A DNA stretch of 53,256 nucleotides from Leptospira sp. (GTDB lineage: Bacteria; Spirochaetota; Leptospiria; Leptospirales; Leptospiraceae), in assembly GCA_027531445.1 (NCBI GenBank), contig JAPZRK010000131.1:1-53256 (forward strand). The letters run 5' to 3'. The translations under genes were made by a program, and so were the position numbers. Below the pieces are notes generated by a model. The model saw only the letters and a program-made list of their open reading frames with translations, was not told where the DNA came from and did no database searches. Below are positions 42,351 to 50,143 of the stretch, in pieces (the first letter of the stretch is position 1; every line of letters begins with the position of its first letter).

Positions 42351-44173
42351 TCGGAAACCTCTTCCATATAACGACCATCAAACATATGCACCATTTCTTT
42401 TTGAAGTTGCGTGGGAACAAAATTGGGATCAATGGGTCCATTCCAAAAGAGTTCGGTCACTCGGATATCCCCCTCCGTATTTGGAGGCGGGATCATTGGC
42501 GATAGACTTTCTATCAGTTCGAGAGTAAGTCTGTCCTGTTCTGGGTAATTTGATCCTTCAACCAATTCTATATCAATGATGTCTCCATCCTGTGTGATGG
42601 TATATGCGACCACACTTGAGTAAGGATGTGGAGCTTTTGCCCAATATTCCATATAACTTTCGGGAATTCGCATTTTAGCAGAAATATAATTGGAATAAGT
42701 TGGAGGGACTTTTTTCCCACGAATCTTTTTGACATACCCAGACTTAGGCCCGTTATCCGCCACTTTTTCATTCGAGATTTTTTCGCCCTGCTCTTTGTTT
42801 GTTGTGTCCGTTCCTGTAATGACACCACCATTAAGACCCTTCATTTCATCAGGAATACTTGGATCAATAAAGTAAAACTCCATTTTATCCGGTTGAAAGT
42901 GTTTGGATTTGTCTGCTGATTGATTCTTTTTGGATGAATTTCTCTGAATGGAGATAGGAATGATAAACACAAGAGAAAGAATGATCAAATGAAACAATAC
43001 AGATACTGGTAATATATTTCTAAAACCACGACGAATTCCCGGTGCAAACACTGGTTCAAGTTCATCCTGATTTGAGATTGTTCGATAACCAAGACTCTCC
43101 AAGGTAAAACTTTTATTGATTAAATAATGTGAATAGAAGTATATAAAGATGAGTCCTGCCGAAGCCAAGATCAAATAAACAATGTTTTGTGCAGCAATAA
43201 AAAAATCTTTATCTGGAATGCCAGGTTTTAATCCCATACTTCCTAAAAATTGGATCCCAAAGACTGGTGATAAAAATGAAAAGGTCCATACGGCAACGAA
43301 CAACCATAATAGCAGTCCGATAAATAGAATTGGGAAACCACGCCAATTGTCTTCTAAATAGATATGTCCGAATCCAGGCAAAAAACGTTCCCGAAACATG
43401 GCATTTCTTTTTACCTTCATACCTTTTATAAATGGGAACTTTTCTCCTAATAGAGATTTGATTTTCCAATCTTCACGCAAACGAATCCCAGTTTGGTAGC
43501 GGAGAGTTAAACTTGCAAACAGCGAAGGAGTTTTCCCTCGATTGAAGGAGAGTGCAAGGATAGCCGTCGAGATACACAAGTTAAAGGCAAACATATAAAT
43601 CGTCATAAACGACGCAAGTGGCCTAGAAGGATTGGGTGGAGAAATTTGTTCGTATAACGCTTGAAATCCGAGAGACAAAAAAAGTCCAAAAATAAAAACT
43701 GTCAAAAAATTACTGAACTTGGAATCCCGAATTACATTTGTGTATCTGAATTTGGAGGTCCTACCCAAACTGCTTTGTATACTTTCAAATCGATTCTTCC
43801 GTATTTGAGTCCTTTTGGACTGCCTTGTAGATGAATGCACATAATTGATAAATAACAAAATACCAATTAGTAAAACAAACGCCGATTTGATGGCACTCAC
43901 TGTTAGCGGATCTTTTAAATATTCGTTGATCGCCGTCTCTGCATCTAGGCTAGAACGGTGCAATAACTCAATTGGGTAGAAAATGATCCAACTCAGAACA
44001 TAAATTCCTATGATACTTAGGGCTTTTTTACGAATCGAAAAAACGCGTGGGAAAGCAAACAGCACACCAAGCGGGAAAAAAATTCCAAGAGAAAATAAGG
44101 GCGACATCCAAATCAAAAAACTAATCGATTTTTTGACCCAGGGAGACACGAGATTTTGATTTAATGAGCTCAT
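42347..44173 (-). CDS. Polytopic membrane protein with C-terminal TonB-like domain
   Basis: 608 residues. About eight membrane helices occupy residues ~12-400. The region between helices near 250 has ERFLPGFGHIYLEDNWRGFP, a motif like the LPGWGHSYHGDK of the DUF5683-like protein at 604-1749. After the last helix (~385-403) comes a ~200-residue periplasmic part: a linker rich in Lys/Asn/Glu and a TonB C-terminal-like domain (YSSVVAYTITQDGDIIDIEL, VEGSNYPEQDRLTLELIESL). TonB normally has one helix and carries ion-motive energy from ExbBD to outer-membrane transporters; no exbB or exbD is nearby. Divergent from glyS with 61 bases between. No good ribosome site seen for the ATG at 44173. Confidence 0.85.
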   Translation of the reverse strand: MSSLNQNLVSPWVKKSISFLIWMSPLFSLGIFFPLGVLFAFPRVFSIRKKALSIIGIYVLSWIIFYPIELLHRSSLDAETAINEYLKDPLTVSAIKSAFVLLIGILLFINYVHSSTRQSKRTQIRKNRFESIQSSLGRTSKFRYTNVIRDSKFSNFLTVFIFGLFLSLGFQALYEQISPPNPSRPLASFMTIYMFAFNLCISTAILALSFNRGKTPSLFASLTLRYQTGIRLREDWKIKSLLGEKFPFIKGMKVKRNAMFRERFLPGFGHIYLEDNWRGFPILFIGLLLWLFVAVWTFSFLSPVFGIQFLGSMGLKPGIPDKDFFIAAQNIVYLILASAGLIFIYFYSHYLINKSFTLESLGYRTISNQDELEPVFAPGIRRGFRNILPVSVLFHLIILSLVFIIPISIQRNSSKKNQSADKSKHFQPDKMEFYFIDPSIPDEMKGLNGGVITGTDTTNKEQGEKISNEKVADNGPKSGYVKKIRGKKVPPTYSNYISAKMRIPESYMEYWAKAPHPYSSVVAYTITQDGDIIDIELVEGSNYPEQDRLTLELIESLSPMIPPPNTEGDIRVTELFWNGPIDPNFVPTQLQKEMVHMFDGRYMEEVSE

Positions 44174-44234
44174 TCAGTAACTATCTCAAGGAAAATACTT
44201 TGAATTTTCATGGAAAACAAAAAATTTGGCGGAT

Positions 44235-45635
44235 ATGGCACAGCCGAAAGAGAAAGAAGAACAGTCACTCAAATCCATCGTCGCAGTCTCCAAACGGAGA
44301 GGTTTTGTTTTCCCAGGGTCCGAAATCTATGGTGGCCTCTCCAATACCTTTGACTATGGCCCGAACGGCGTTGAAGTCCTTAATAATTTAAAACGACTTT
44401 GGTGGGAGTATTTTGTTCATAGAAGGGATGATATCCTAGGATTGGACTCCTCAATCCTCCTCCACCCGCGTGTATGGGAAGCATCCGGCCATGTCTCCAA
44501 TTTTAATGATCCACTTATGGATTGTAAAAAGTGTAAAGCACGGGTTCGTGTCGATAAATTCCTAGAAGATAAGGAAGGCGAAGGTGCGGCCACTGGAAAG
44601 TCCCTCGAAGAGCTCACGGCACGTATCCTGGAAAAGGCCTATGCTTGTCCGACCTGCGGATCAGTTGGCACGTTTACAGAAGCCCGCCAATTCAATCTCA
44701 TGTTTAAAACAGCACACGGAGCCTCCGAAGAAGGTTCAACTGACATTTACCTTCGACCAGAAACCGCACAGGGTATATTTATCAATTTCAAAAACGTTTC
44801 GCAAATTTCACGAAAGAAAGTTCCCTTTGGGATTGCACAAATTGGAAAATCTTTCCGAAACGAAATCATGGCTCGTCAGTTTATCTTTCGAACGAGAGAA
44901 TTCGAACAAATGGAAATGGAGTTTTTTTGTGAACCAGGCACTCAAAAGACATGGTTTAAGTATTGGGTAGACTATTGTATGCATTGGCTTGTCAACGTGG
45001 TTGGTATCAAGGCCGAAAATCTTAGAGTCCGAGAACACGAAAAGGAAGAACTATCATTTTACAGTGATTCTACGAGCGACATTGAATACAAATACCCGTT
45101 TGGTTGGGGTGAACTTTGGGGCATAGCTTCTAGGACAGACTATGATTTAACGCAACATGAAAAGTTTTCGTCTGAAGATCTAAAATACCACGACCTTGAA
45201 GAGAAAAAAAAGTATCTTCCTTATGTTGTAGAACCAGCACTCGGTCTCAACAGATTGTTCCTCGCAGTGCTATGTGATGGATACGAAGAAGAGAAGTTGG
45301 AAAAAGATGAAGTGCGAACTGTACTTCGTTTTGGAAAGAGAGTTTCCCCAATGAAAGTGGCGATTTTTCCACTTATGAAAAAAGATGGGCTGGATGAAAA
45401 AGCCAAAGAAATTTATAGAGACCTACTTCCACACTGGTATGTTGATTATGATGAAGGCGGCGCGATCGGAAAAAGGTATCGACGTCATGATGAAATCGGG
45501 ACTCCATTCTGTATCACTGTTGACTATGATTCTTTACAAGACGGAACAGTGACCATACGAGAACGAGATTCGATGAAGCAAGAGCGTATCGCCATTACAA
45601 ACATCAAATCCTACCTTTTCGAAAGACTAGTTTAG
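44235..45635 (+). CDS. glyS: Glycine-tRNA ligase, dimeric type
   Basis: 466 residues from the ATG at 44235 (a TTG at 44226 is in frame). It charges tRNA-Gly. Class II motifs are evident: the N-terminal RRGFVFPGSEIYGGLSNTFD YGPNG, motif 2 in SFRNEIMARQFIFRTREFEQ MEMEFF and motif 3 in VVEPALGLNRLFLAVLCDGY. Four cysteines in CKKCKARV and CPTCGSVG form a probable zinc site. The C-terminal anticodon-binding domain starts near KVAIFPLMKKDG. The stop overlaps the following GTG, coupling it to a GNAT gene. Confidence 0.97.
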   Translation: MAQPKEKEEQSLKSIVAVSKRRGFVFPGSEIYGGLSNTFDYGPNGVEVLNNLKRLWWEYFVHRRDDILGLDSSILLHPRVWEASGHVSNFNDPLMDCKKCKARVRVDKFLEDKEGEGAATGKSLEELTARILEKAYACPTCGSVGTFTEARQFNLMFKTAHGASEEGSTDIYLRPETAQGIFINFKNVSQISRKKVPFGIAQIGKSFRNEIMARQFIFRTREFEQMEMEFFCEPGTQKTWFKYWVDYCMHWLVNVVGIKAENLRVREHEKEELSFYSDSTSDIEYKYPFGWGELWGIASRTDYDLTQHEKFSSEDLKYHDLEEKKKYLPYVVEPALGLNRLFLAVLCDGYEEEKLEKDEVRTVLRFGKRVSPMKVAIFPLMKKDGLDEKAKEIYRDLLPHWYVDYDEGGAIGKRYRRHDEIGTPFCITVDYDSLQDGTVTIRERDSMKQERIAITNIKSYLFERLV

Positions 45636-46099
45636 TGATACGCGAACTGATTGAGGGTGATAGGAATCAAGCCATTGAACTCGTCAATCAGTTCTTTCGC
45701 AAAATCAACGAACTACCGCTAGACGGTATTTTTCAAATTCGCCCAAGGGCGGCTGCAAAATTTACTGACATCTATTTTAAACTGCTCGGATCTGGAAAAA
45801 TCTACATGAAAGGTTTTTTTGAAAGGGATGAGCTTGTTTCTCTTATCATTGGCCGCGTTGAGGAGAAACCACATCTGGTTGAGGAACAATCATTGTTCAT
45901 TGATCTTGCCGTTACAAAAAATGGTAAAAAGAAAAAAGGTTATATGAAGGCACTCCTCCAAGACGTAGACCTTTGGTGCAAAAATAAACTGATTCCGATC
46001 ATCGAATTGCGAGCAATTTTGGGAAATACAGATGCGATCTCCTTTTGGGATCATTCCGATTTTGAACGGTTTTACATCCGGTATCGAAAGAAGGTCTAA
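45635..46099 (+). CDS. GNAT-like acetyltransferase
   Basis: 154 residues, GTG start overlapping the glyS stop (TAGTG). The acetyl-CoA-binding part shows a divergent motif A, FIDLAVTKNGKKKKGYMKAL, then a helix (VDLWCKNKLIPIIELRAI) and a C-terminal FWDHSDFERFYIRYRKK as in motif B. The N-terminal part (LIEGDRNQAIELVNQFFRKI) is usual for the family. Substrate unknown. The overlap suggests translation along with glyS, a location without an obvious biochemical reason. Confidence 0.85.
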   Translation: MIRELIEGDRNQAIELVNQFFRKINELPLDGIFQIRPRAAAKFTDIYFKLLGSGKIYMKGFFERDELVSLIIGRVEEKPHLVEEQSLFIDLAVTKNGKKKKGYMKALLQDVDLWCKNKLIPIIELRAILGNTDAISFWDHSDFERFYIRYRKKV

Positions 46100-46152
46100 A
46101 ACAGAAAAAAAACAAATTGAAATTTCTCTAGGGAAAGAAACCCTATTCGAAT

Positions 46153-46446
46153 ATGGAATGGGAAAAAGTACTCCGCGACGCAGTAAAAGATGGCACTATC
46201 AAAGAACTACACTTAAGGAAGGTCCCTTCACTCAAAACATGTGAGGATTGGAACAAAGTCGCTGAATTAGGGCTCGTTGACCACAAAACAAAATACGCAT
46301 ACTACAAAGGCGGACTTGTAAAATACGGAGATCGACTCTTTTTCGTTTCCCAAGAAAGATTGGATGCAGTTTCCCCATTTCGCAAATGGGACTTTAAAAG
46401 TAAAATCAAGATCACAGACGCAGAAGCCGTCGCTGAGAAAAAATAA
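46153..46446 (+). CDS. Small conserved-type protein of unknown function
   Basis: 97 residues, cytoplasmic, basic, with a helical start and a beta/helix middle (DWNKVAELGLVDHKTKYAYY, YGDRLFFVSQERLDAVSPFR). No family recognised. It lies 53 bases after the GNAT gene on the same strand; a GGGAAAG stretch lies upstream at 46131-46137. It converges on the XPB-N-like gene with 32 bases between and no strong hairpin. Confidence 0.75.
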   Translation: MEWEKVLRDAVKDGTIKELHLRKVPSLKTCEDWNKVAELGLVDHKTKYAYYKGGLVKYGDRLFFVSQERLDAVSPFRKWDFKSKIKITDAEAVAEKK

Positions 46447-46478
46447 TCTGACTTTTTGATTTATTAAATCGGTTCGAA

Positions 46479-48479
46479 TTAGCGGTTCAGACGAATGATC
46501 ATATTGAGCTTCTCTGCAATCGCGATCACTTCCATCACCTTTGACTTTTCGATAATGATGCCCGTTGGGCTCACTTCTTCCAAGACAAACTTCTTTCCTT
46601 TGATTTGACCGAGGAGTAGTTCCATAACGAGGGCATCTTTTGTCCGAACCAAAACAGAATCTTCGGTAATTGTGACGATGGGAAGGTTGTTTCCCCAATC
46701 ATCCAAAAGGAATAGTAGGTTTTGTGCAAGTTCTGCTTTGCTTGATTCTCTTAGAAAATGAATGAATGTTTCTTTTTCGTAACCAAGCAGGATTCCAAGT
46801 TGGAAAGAATCTTTGGTCAATATAAAAGTATAGACTCGGTCGTAATCTTTGAGTTCACAGAAAGCTTTGAGCAGATGAATCCCTTGTAAAGAGACCCTAT
46901 CAGGAAACGCAATGATAGAAAAATCTGGGTTGATCGTAATTCCACCACGTTCCGTTGGAGTCGTGAGTGGATCATGATTGAAGTAATGTTTACCAAGTTC
47001 GGAAAGACTCAAATTTCTTTGAGGGTATTCCACTTCTACCAAACCAAACAATTGTAAGTAAAAAATGGCAGATATGATTTCCTTTCTTAAATCTGCCAAA
47101 TCTTCTTCATAGGTTTTGATTTGGAAAGTTGGAGAAAATACCAAATGATCTCTTACAATATGAGAAAAAATAACGGATACATTGATTTTGCCGTGAGCCA
47201 TGACCAGTTTAACGGTCTTGTCCAAAATGCCTTTTTCGTAAAACGGAACTTCTGCGGCAGTAAATACTTCAGGTGGACTGAGACGGCGAGTGCGTGCCTC
47301 ATTCACTTCGTGAATTACTACCTTCATGAGCTCAAAGATGTCTTTCTTTAAAAAGTCATCTGTGTCGTTCGTGAGAATGACATTTTCACCTTTGATATCA
47401 ACAAAACCTAACAGTTTCAAGATGGGGAGAATGAGTTCAATCTGATACACCTGGCTCTTTTCTGGAAAGATATCGATGTCTGGTGAAAGGAGTTCCGTCT
47501 CGGTGCGTTTGTGATCTGCTTGTTTGATCTTACCTGATTTTGCAAGGTTCAGACCCTTTCTAGAGATGTAGGATAATAGCTTTTTGACATTTAAGAAAAA
47601 ATCAAGGCCATTGGCACTGATTTTCTCTTGTCGCACACGAGTTCCCTTTTTGACAGGAGGAAGGATCGGTGAATACTGGAGGTGATCTAAGATCTCTTTC
47701 GGAATGACAATCACACGGATGAACTTGTCTTCCACATAATAGATGTCGCGAATCAGATAAAGATTAGTAAGATGTGGGATGGATACTTCAAACTTACCAC
47801 GATTGACTGTGATGTAATTTCTTATGGTTTCCGCTTCGATCACACCACCGTGGGTGTATATTTTATGCAGAACGTCCCTATCAAAGTCGCCCAAAGAATC
47901 CAAAACTGTTTGGATCGATTCGGCTGTGAGAGCAACCTTTAGGAAGTGTTCGAGGTTCTCGTGTTTTTTTGCGCCTAGAGCTTCCTTCCATTCCGAAGGG
48001 ATCTCCGCATAAGTTGCCTTATGCAGTGATTTTTCAATCGAAAACTTAAACTTTTCGCCTTTGGGATTGGACTCTACTTTGATTAGTTTAAAAAACTCAT
48101 CATAAGCATGGTATTTATCTAGGTTGTTTGTGAGACGTTCTCGGTTTTTGCGCTGATAAACTAGGTAGTACTTTCTAAGGACATTCAACTCCATCTCGAT
48201 ATTGATGGGAGGAATGTTCACCTTTCGGGAAATCTCGCCAAGGGTCATGACACCCTTGTTCTTTAAAATAGAAGTGATGATATTGACTTGGAGGGGAGAA
48301 AACTTCTCGAGGACTCCTTTTAAGTAGAACTCGCTCTGGAAAACTTCCATGAGGCCATGGATCGTTGACTTTTTGTCTTTTCCCGGAAGCTTTTGGATGT
48401 TCCAAAGAGTTGCAATCTTTTTGATTTCATTCAGATCGAGCTTTTCAAGCTCTTGATAGAGGACACTCTCTTGGCTCAT
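46479..48479 (-). CDS. XPB/Ssl2 N-terminal-like domain protein without helicase
   Basis: 666 residues, no membrane segments. The N-terminus (EIKKIATLWNIQKLPGKDKK) is like a SAP-type DNA-binding helix pair. Several winged-helix-like regions follow (for example FSPLQVNIITSILKNKGVMT LGEISRKV near 60-90). Near 515-610 is the pattern of the XPB/Ssl2 N-terminal helicase-associated domain (Helicase_C_3): GITINPDFSIIAFPDRVSLQ, RVYTFILTKDSFQLGILLGY and AELAQNLLFLLDDWGNNLPI. No Walker motifs are present, so it is not itself a helicase. In other bacteria such domains occur alone in proteins of unknown role. It may act in DNA repair or transcription together with a helicase encoded elsewhere. Confidence 0.8.
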   Translation of the reverse strand: MSQESVLYQELEKLDLNEIKKIATLWNIQKLPGKDKKSTIHGLMEVFQSEFYLKGVLEKFSPLQVNIITSILKNKGVMTLGEISRKVNIPPINIEMELNVLRKYYLVYQRKNRERLTNNLDKYHAYDEFFKLIKVESNPKGEKFKFSIEKSLHKATYAEIPSEWKEALGAKKHENLEHFLKVALTAESIQTVLDSLGDFDRDVLHKIYTHGGVIEAETIRNYITVNRGKFEVSIPHLTNLYLIRDIYYVEDKFIRVIVIPKEILDHLQYSPILPPVKKGTRVRQEKISANGLDFFLNVKKLLSYISRKGLNLAKSGKIKQADHKRTETELLSPDIDIFPEKSQVYQIELILPILKLLGFVDIKGENVILTNDTDDFLKKDIFELMKVVIHEVNEARTRRLSPPEVFTAAEVPFYEKGILDKTVKLVMAHGKINVSVIFSHIVRDHLVFSPTFQIKTYEEDLADLRKEIISAIFYLQLFGLVEVEYPQRNLSLSELGKHYFNHDPLTTPTERGGITINPDFSIIAFPDRVSLQGIHLLKAFCELKDYDRVYTFILTKDSFQLGILLGYEKETFIHFLRESSKAELAQNLLFLLDDWGNNLPIVTITEDSVLVRTKDALVMELLLGQIKGKKFVLEEVSPTGIIIEKSKVMEVIAIAEKLNMIIRLNR

Positions 48480-48593
48480 ATGTACGCTTTGATAACTTTT
48501 TAAAGGTTGGCTAAACCTGCAACTCTATTTCAATTAGAACCAAAAAGTCCAATTTCTCGTTTTCTCGCCTTTCTAGACCGAAAATATTGACTT

Positions 48594-49898
48594 ATGGAAT
48601 CATTTTCAGATTATCTTTCCTTCGGCTTCCACTCCAGTGCGCGTGTCGTTCATTCTAGCTTTATCTTCACTACAAAGGCTATGGCGATCCTCGGAAAGCT
48701 TGCCAGCGGAAATGCAAATCATCGGGAAGTCGCAATCCTACTACGCGAATCTTTTGAATCTCTCGGTGCCACCTATATCAAATTGGGACAATTCATAGCT
48801 AGTGCCCCTTCCCTTTTCCCAGAAGAATACGTTGAAGAAATGCAAAAGTGTTTAGACTCGGTTCGACCTGTTCCCGTTGGGGATATCAAACGAGTCATTG
48901 AACGAGAGCTAGGTGACAAGATCCAAAATCTCTTTTATTCTTTTGATGAGGTACCCATTGCATCCGCTTCCATTGCTCAGGTGCATGCGGCGATTTCAAA
49001 AGAGGGCTTGGATGTAGTGATAAAAGTTCAAAGACCTGATGTCCATGTAACATTGAAAACCGATATGCAGATTTTAGGCTTACTTACCAAAATTTTAGAA
49101 TGGATTGCGCCTAATTTTAAAAAATCGGGTCTCACGGGTATGTTTTCAGAATTTCAAAGCTCGATTTTACATGAAATAGATTTCCTACAAGAAGCAAGAA
49201 ACATCGAAGAATTTGAATCCTATCTTTTAGATGCAGGTGAAGCGAGAGCGCGGGTTCCACGAGTCTACCATAGTCTATCAGCAAAAAAGGTGCTAACGAT
49301 GGAAAGGTTCTACGGTGTTCCAATCACCGATGAAGTGGGTCTTCGCAAGTATACCAATAATCCAAGAAAGGTATTGAATGACGCTCTTGAAATTTGGTTT
49401 TCCTCACTCGCCACAAAAGGATTCTTTCATGCAGATGTGCATGCTGGCAATGTAATGATCTTAAAAGATGGCCAAATTGGTTTTATCGATTTTGGAATCG
49501 TTGGACGAATTTCACCTAACGTTTGGAAGGGACTACTTCTTTTCACCCAAGGAATCGGCATGGGCGAACCTTCAATGGTAGCTCAAGGACTCATCAGTAT
49601 GGATTCCACAGATAAAGGAGTGGATGCCAAGGAGTTGGCAAAGCAGTTAGAGGATATATTTCAAGAAATGGAATCTCTATATGTTGCAGTGGCCGCAGGT
49701 GATCCTAATAGCTTTGATGAATCCAAAGTCAATCATATGATGTATGAATTGAAGGATATCGCTGAAAAAAATGGTTTAAAGATCCCAAGAGAATTTGCCC
49801 TTCTCATGAAACAATTATTATACTTTGATCGGTATGTTAAATCCATAGCACCAGAAATCAACTTGTTTCGAGACACTCAAAAATTTGTGACAAAATGA
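48594..49898 (+). CDS. ABC1/UbiB-family atypical kinase
   Basis: 434 residues. Family hallmarks: the invariant KLGQ in YIKLGQFIASAPSLFPEEYV, the alanine-rich loop in PIASASIAQVHAA, the lysine in DVVIKVQRPDV, EIDFLQEARNIEEF, the catalytic FHADVHAGNVMIL and the metal-binding IDFGIVGRIS. UbiB/COQ8 proteins are ATPases needed for quinone synthesis or lipid handling at the membrane. Most UbiB proteins have C-terminal membrane helices; here none is obvious. Its stop overlaps the feoA start (ATGA). Upstream, TTGATA (48489-48494) and TAAACC 17 bases on form a weak promoter candidate; no ribosome site is evident. Confidence 0.94.
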   Translation: MESFSDYLSFGFHSSARVVHSSFIFTTKAMAILGKLASGNANHREVAILLRESFESLGATYIKLGQFIASAPSLFPEEYVEEMQKCLDSVRPVPVGDIKRVIERELGDKIQNLFYSFDEVPIASASIAQVHAAISKEGLDVVIKVQRPDVHVTLKTDMQILGLLTKILEWIAPNFKKSGLTGMFSEFQSSILHEIDFLQEARNIEEFESYLLDAGEARARVPRVYHSLSAKKVLTMERFYGVPITDEVGLRKYTNNPRKVLNDALEIWFSSLATKGFFHADVHAGNVMILKDGQIGFIDFGIVGRISPNVWKGLLLFTQGIGMGEPSMVAQGLISMDSTDKGVDAKELAKQLEDIFQEMESLYVAVAAGDPNSFDESKVNHMMYELKDIAEKNGLKIPREFALLMKQLLYFDRYVKSIAPEINLFRDTQKFVTK

Positions 49899-50137
49899 AA
49901 CCACTTTCAGAACTGCAAAAAAACCAACCTGCAAAAATTATAAACTTCGATCGGATCAAAATCGGTGATTCTCATATAACGGAACTTTTAGAATTGGGAT
50001 TCTACCCTGGTGCTATCGTGGAATGTTTAGATGCATCGGTATATCTAAACAAAATGATCCTTCTTGTCGGTGGTACAAAAGTCGCACTTCGTCTTTCCGA
50101 TTGTCATCATATCAATGTAAGTGAAGAACCAAAGTAA
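49895..50137 (+). CDS. feoA: Ferrous iron transport protein A
   Basis: 80 residues, SH3-like fold. MKPLSELQKNQPAKII, then ITELLELGFYPGAIVECLDA and LLVGGTKVALRLSDCHHINV match FeoA. It supports FeoB in Fe(II) uptake. It overlaps the kinase gene by four bases and precedes feoB by six. No Fur-box-like sequence is seen in front of this gene or the kinase gene. Confidence 0.95.
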   Translation: MKPLSELQKNQPAKIINFDRIKIGDSHITELLELGFYPGAIVECLDASVYLNKMILLVGGTKVALRLSDCHHINVSEEPK

Positions 50138-50143
50138 AAACCA

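Noticed and set aside
46468..46480. GGTTCGAATTAGC, T-loop-like sequence
   Set aside because: The available intergenic space is only 32 bases and the sequence runs into the end of the XPB-N-like gene; no cloverleaf is possible.
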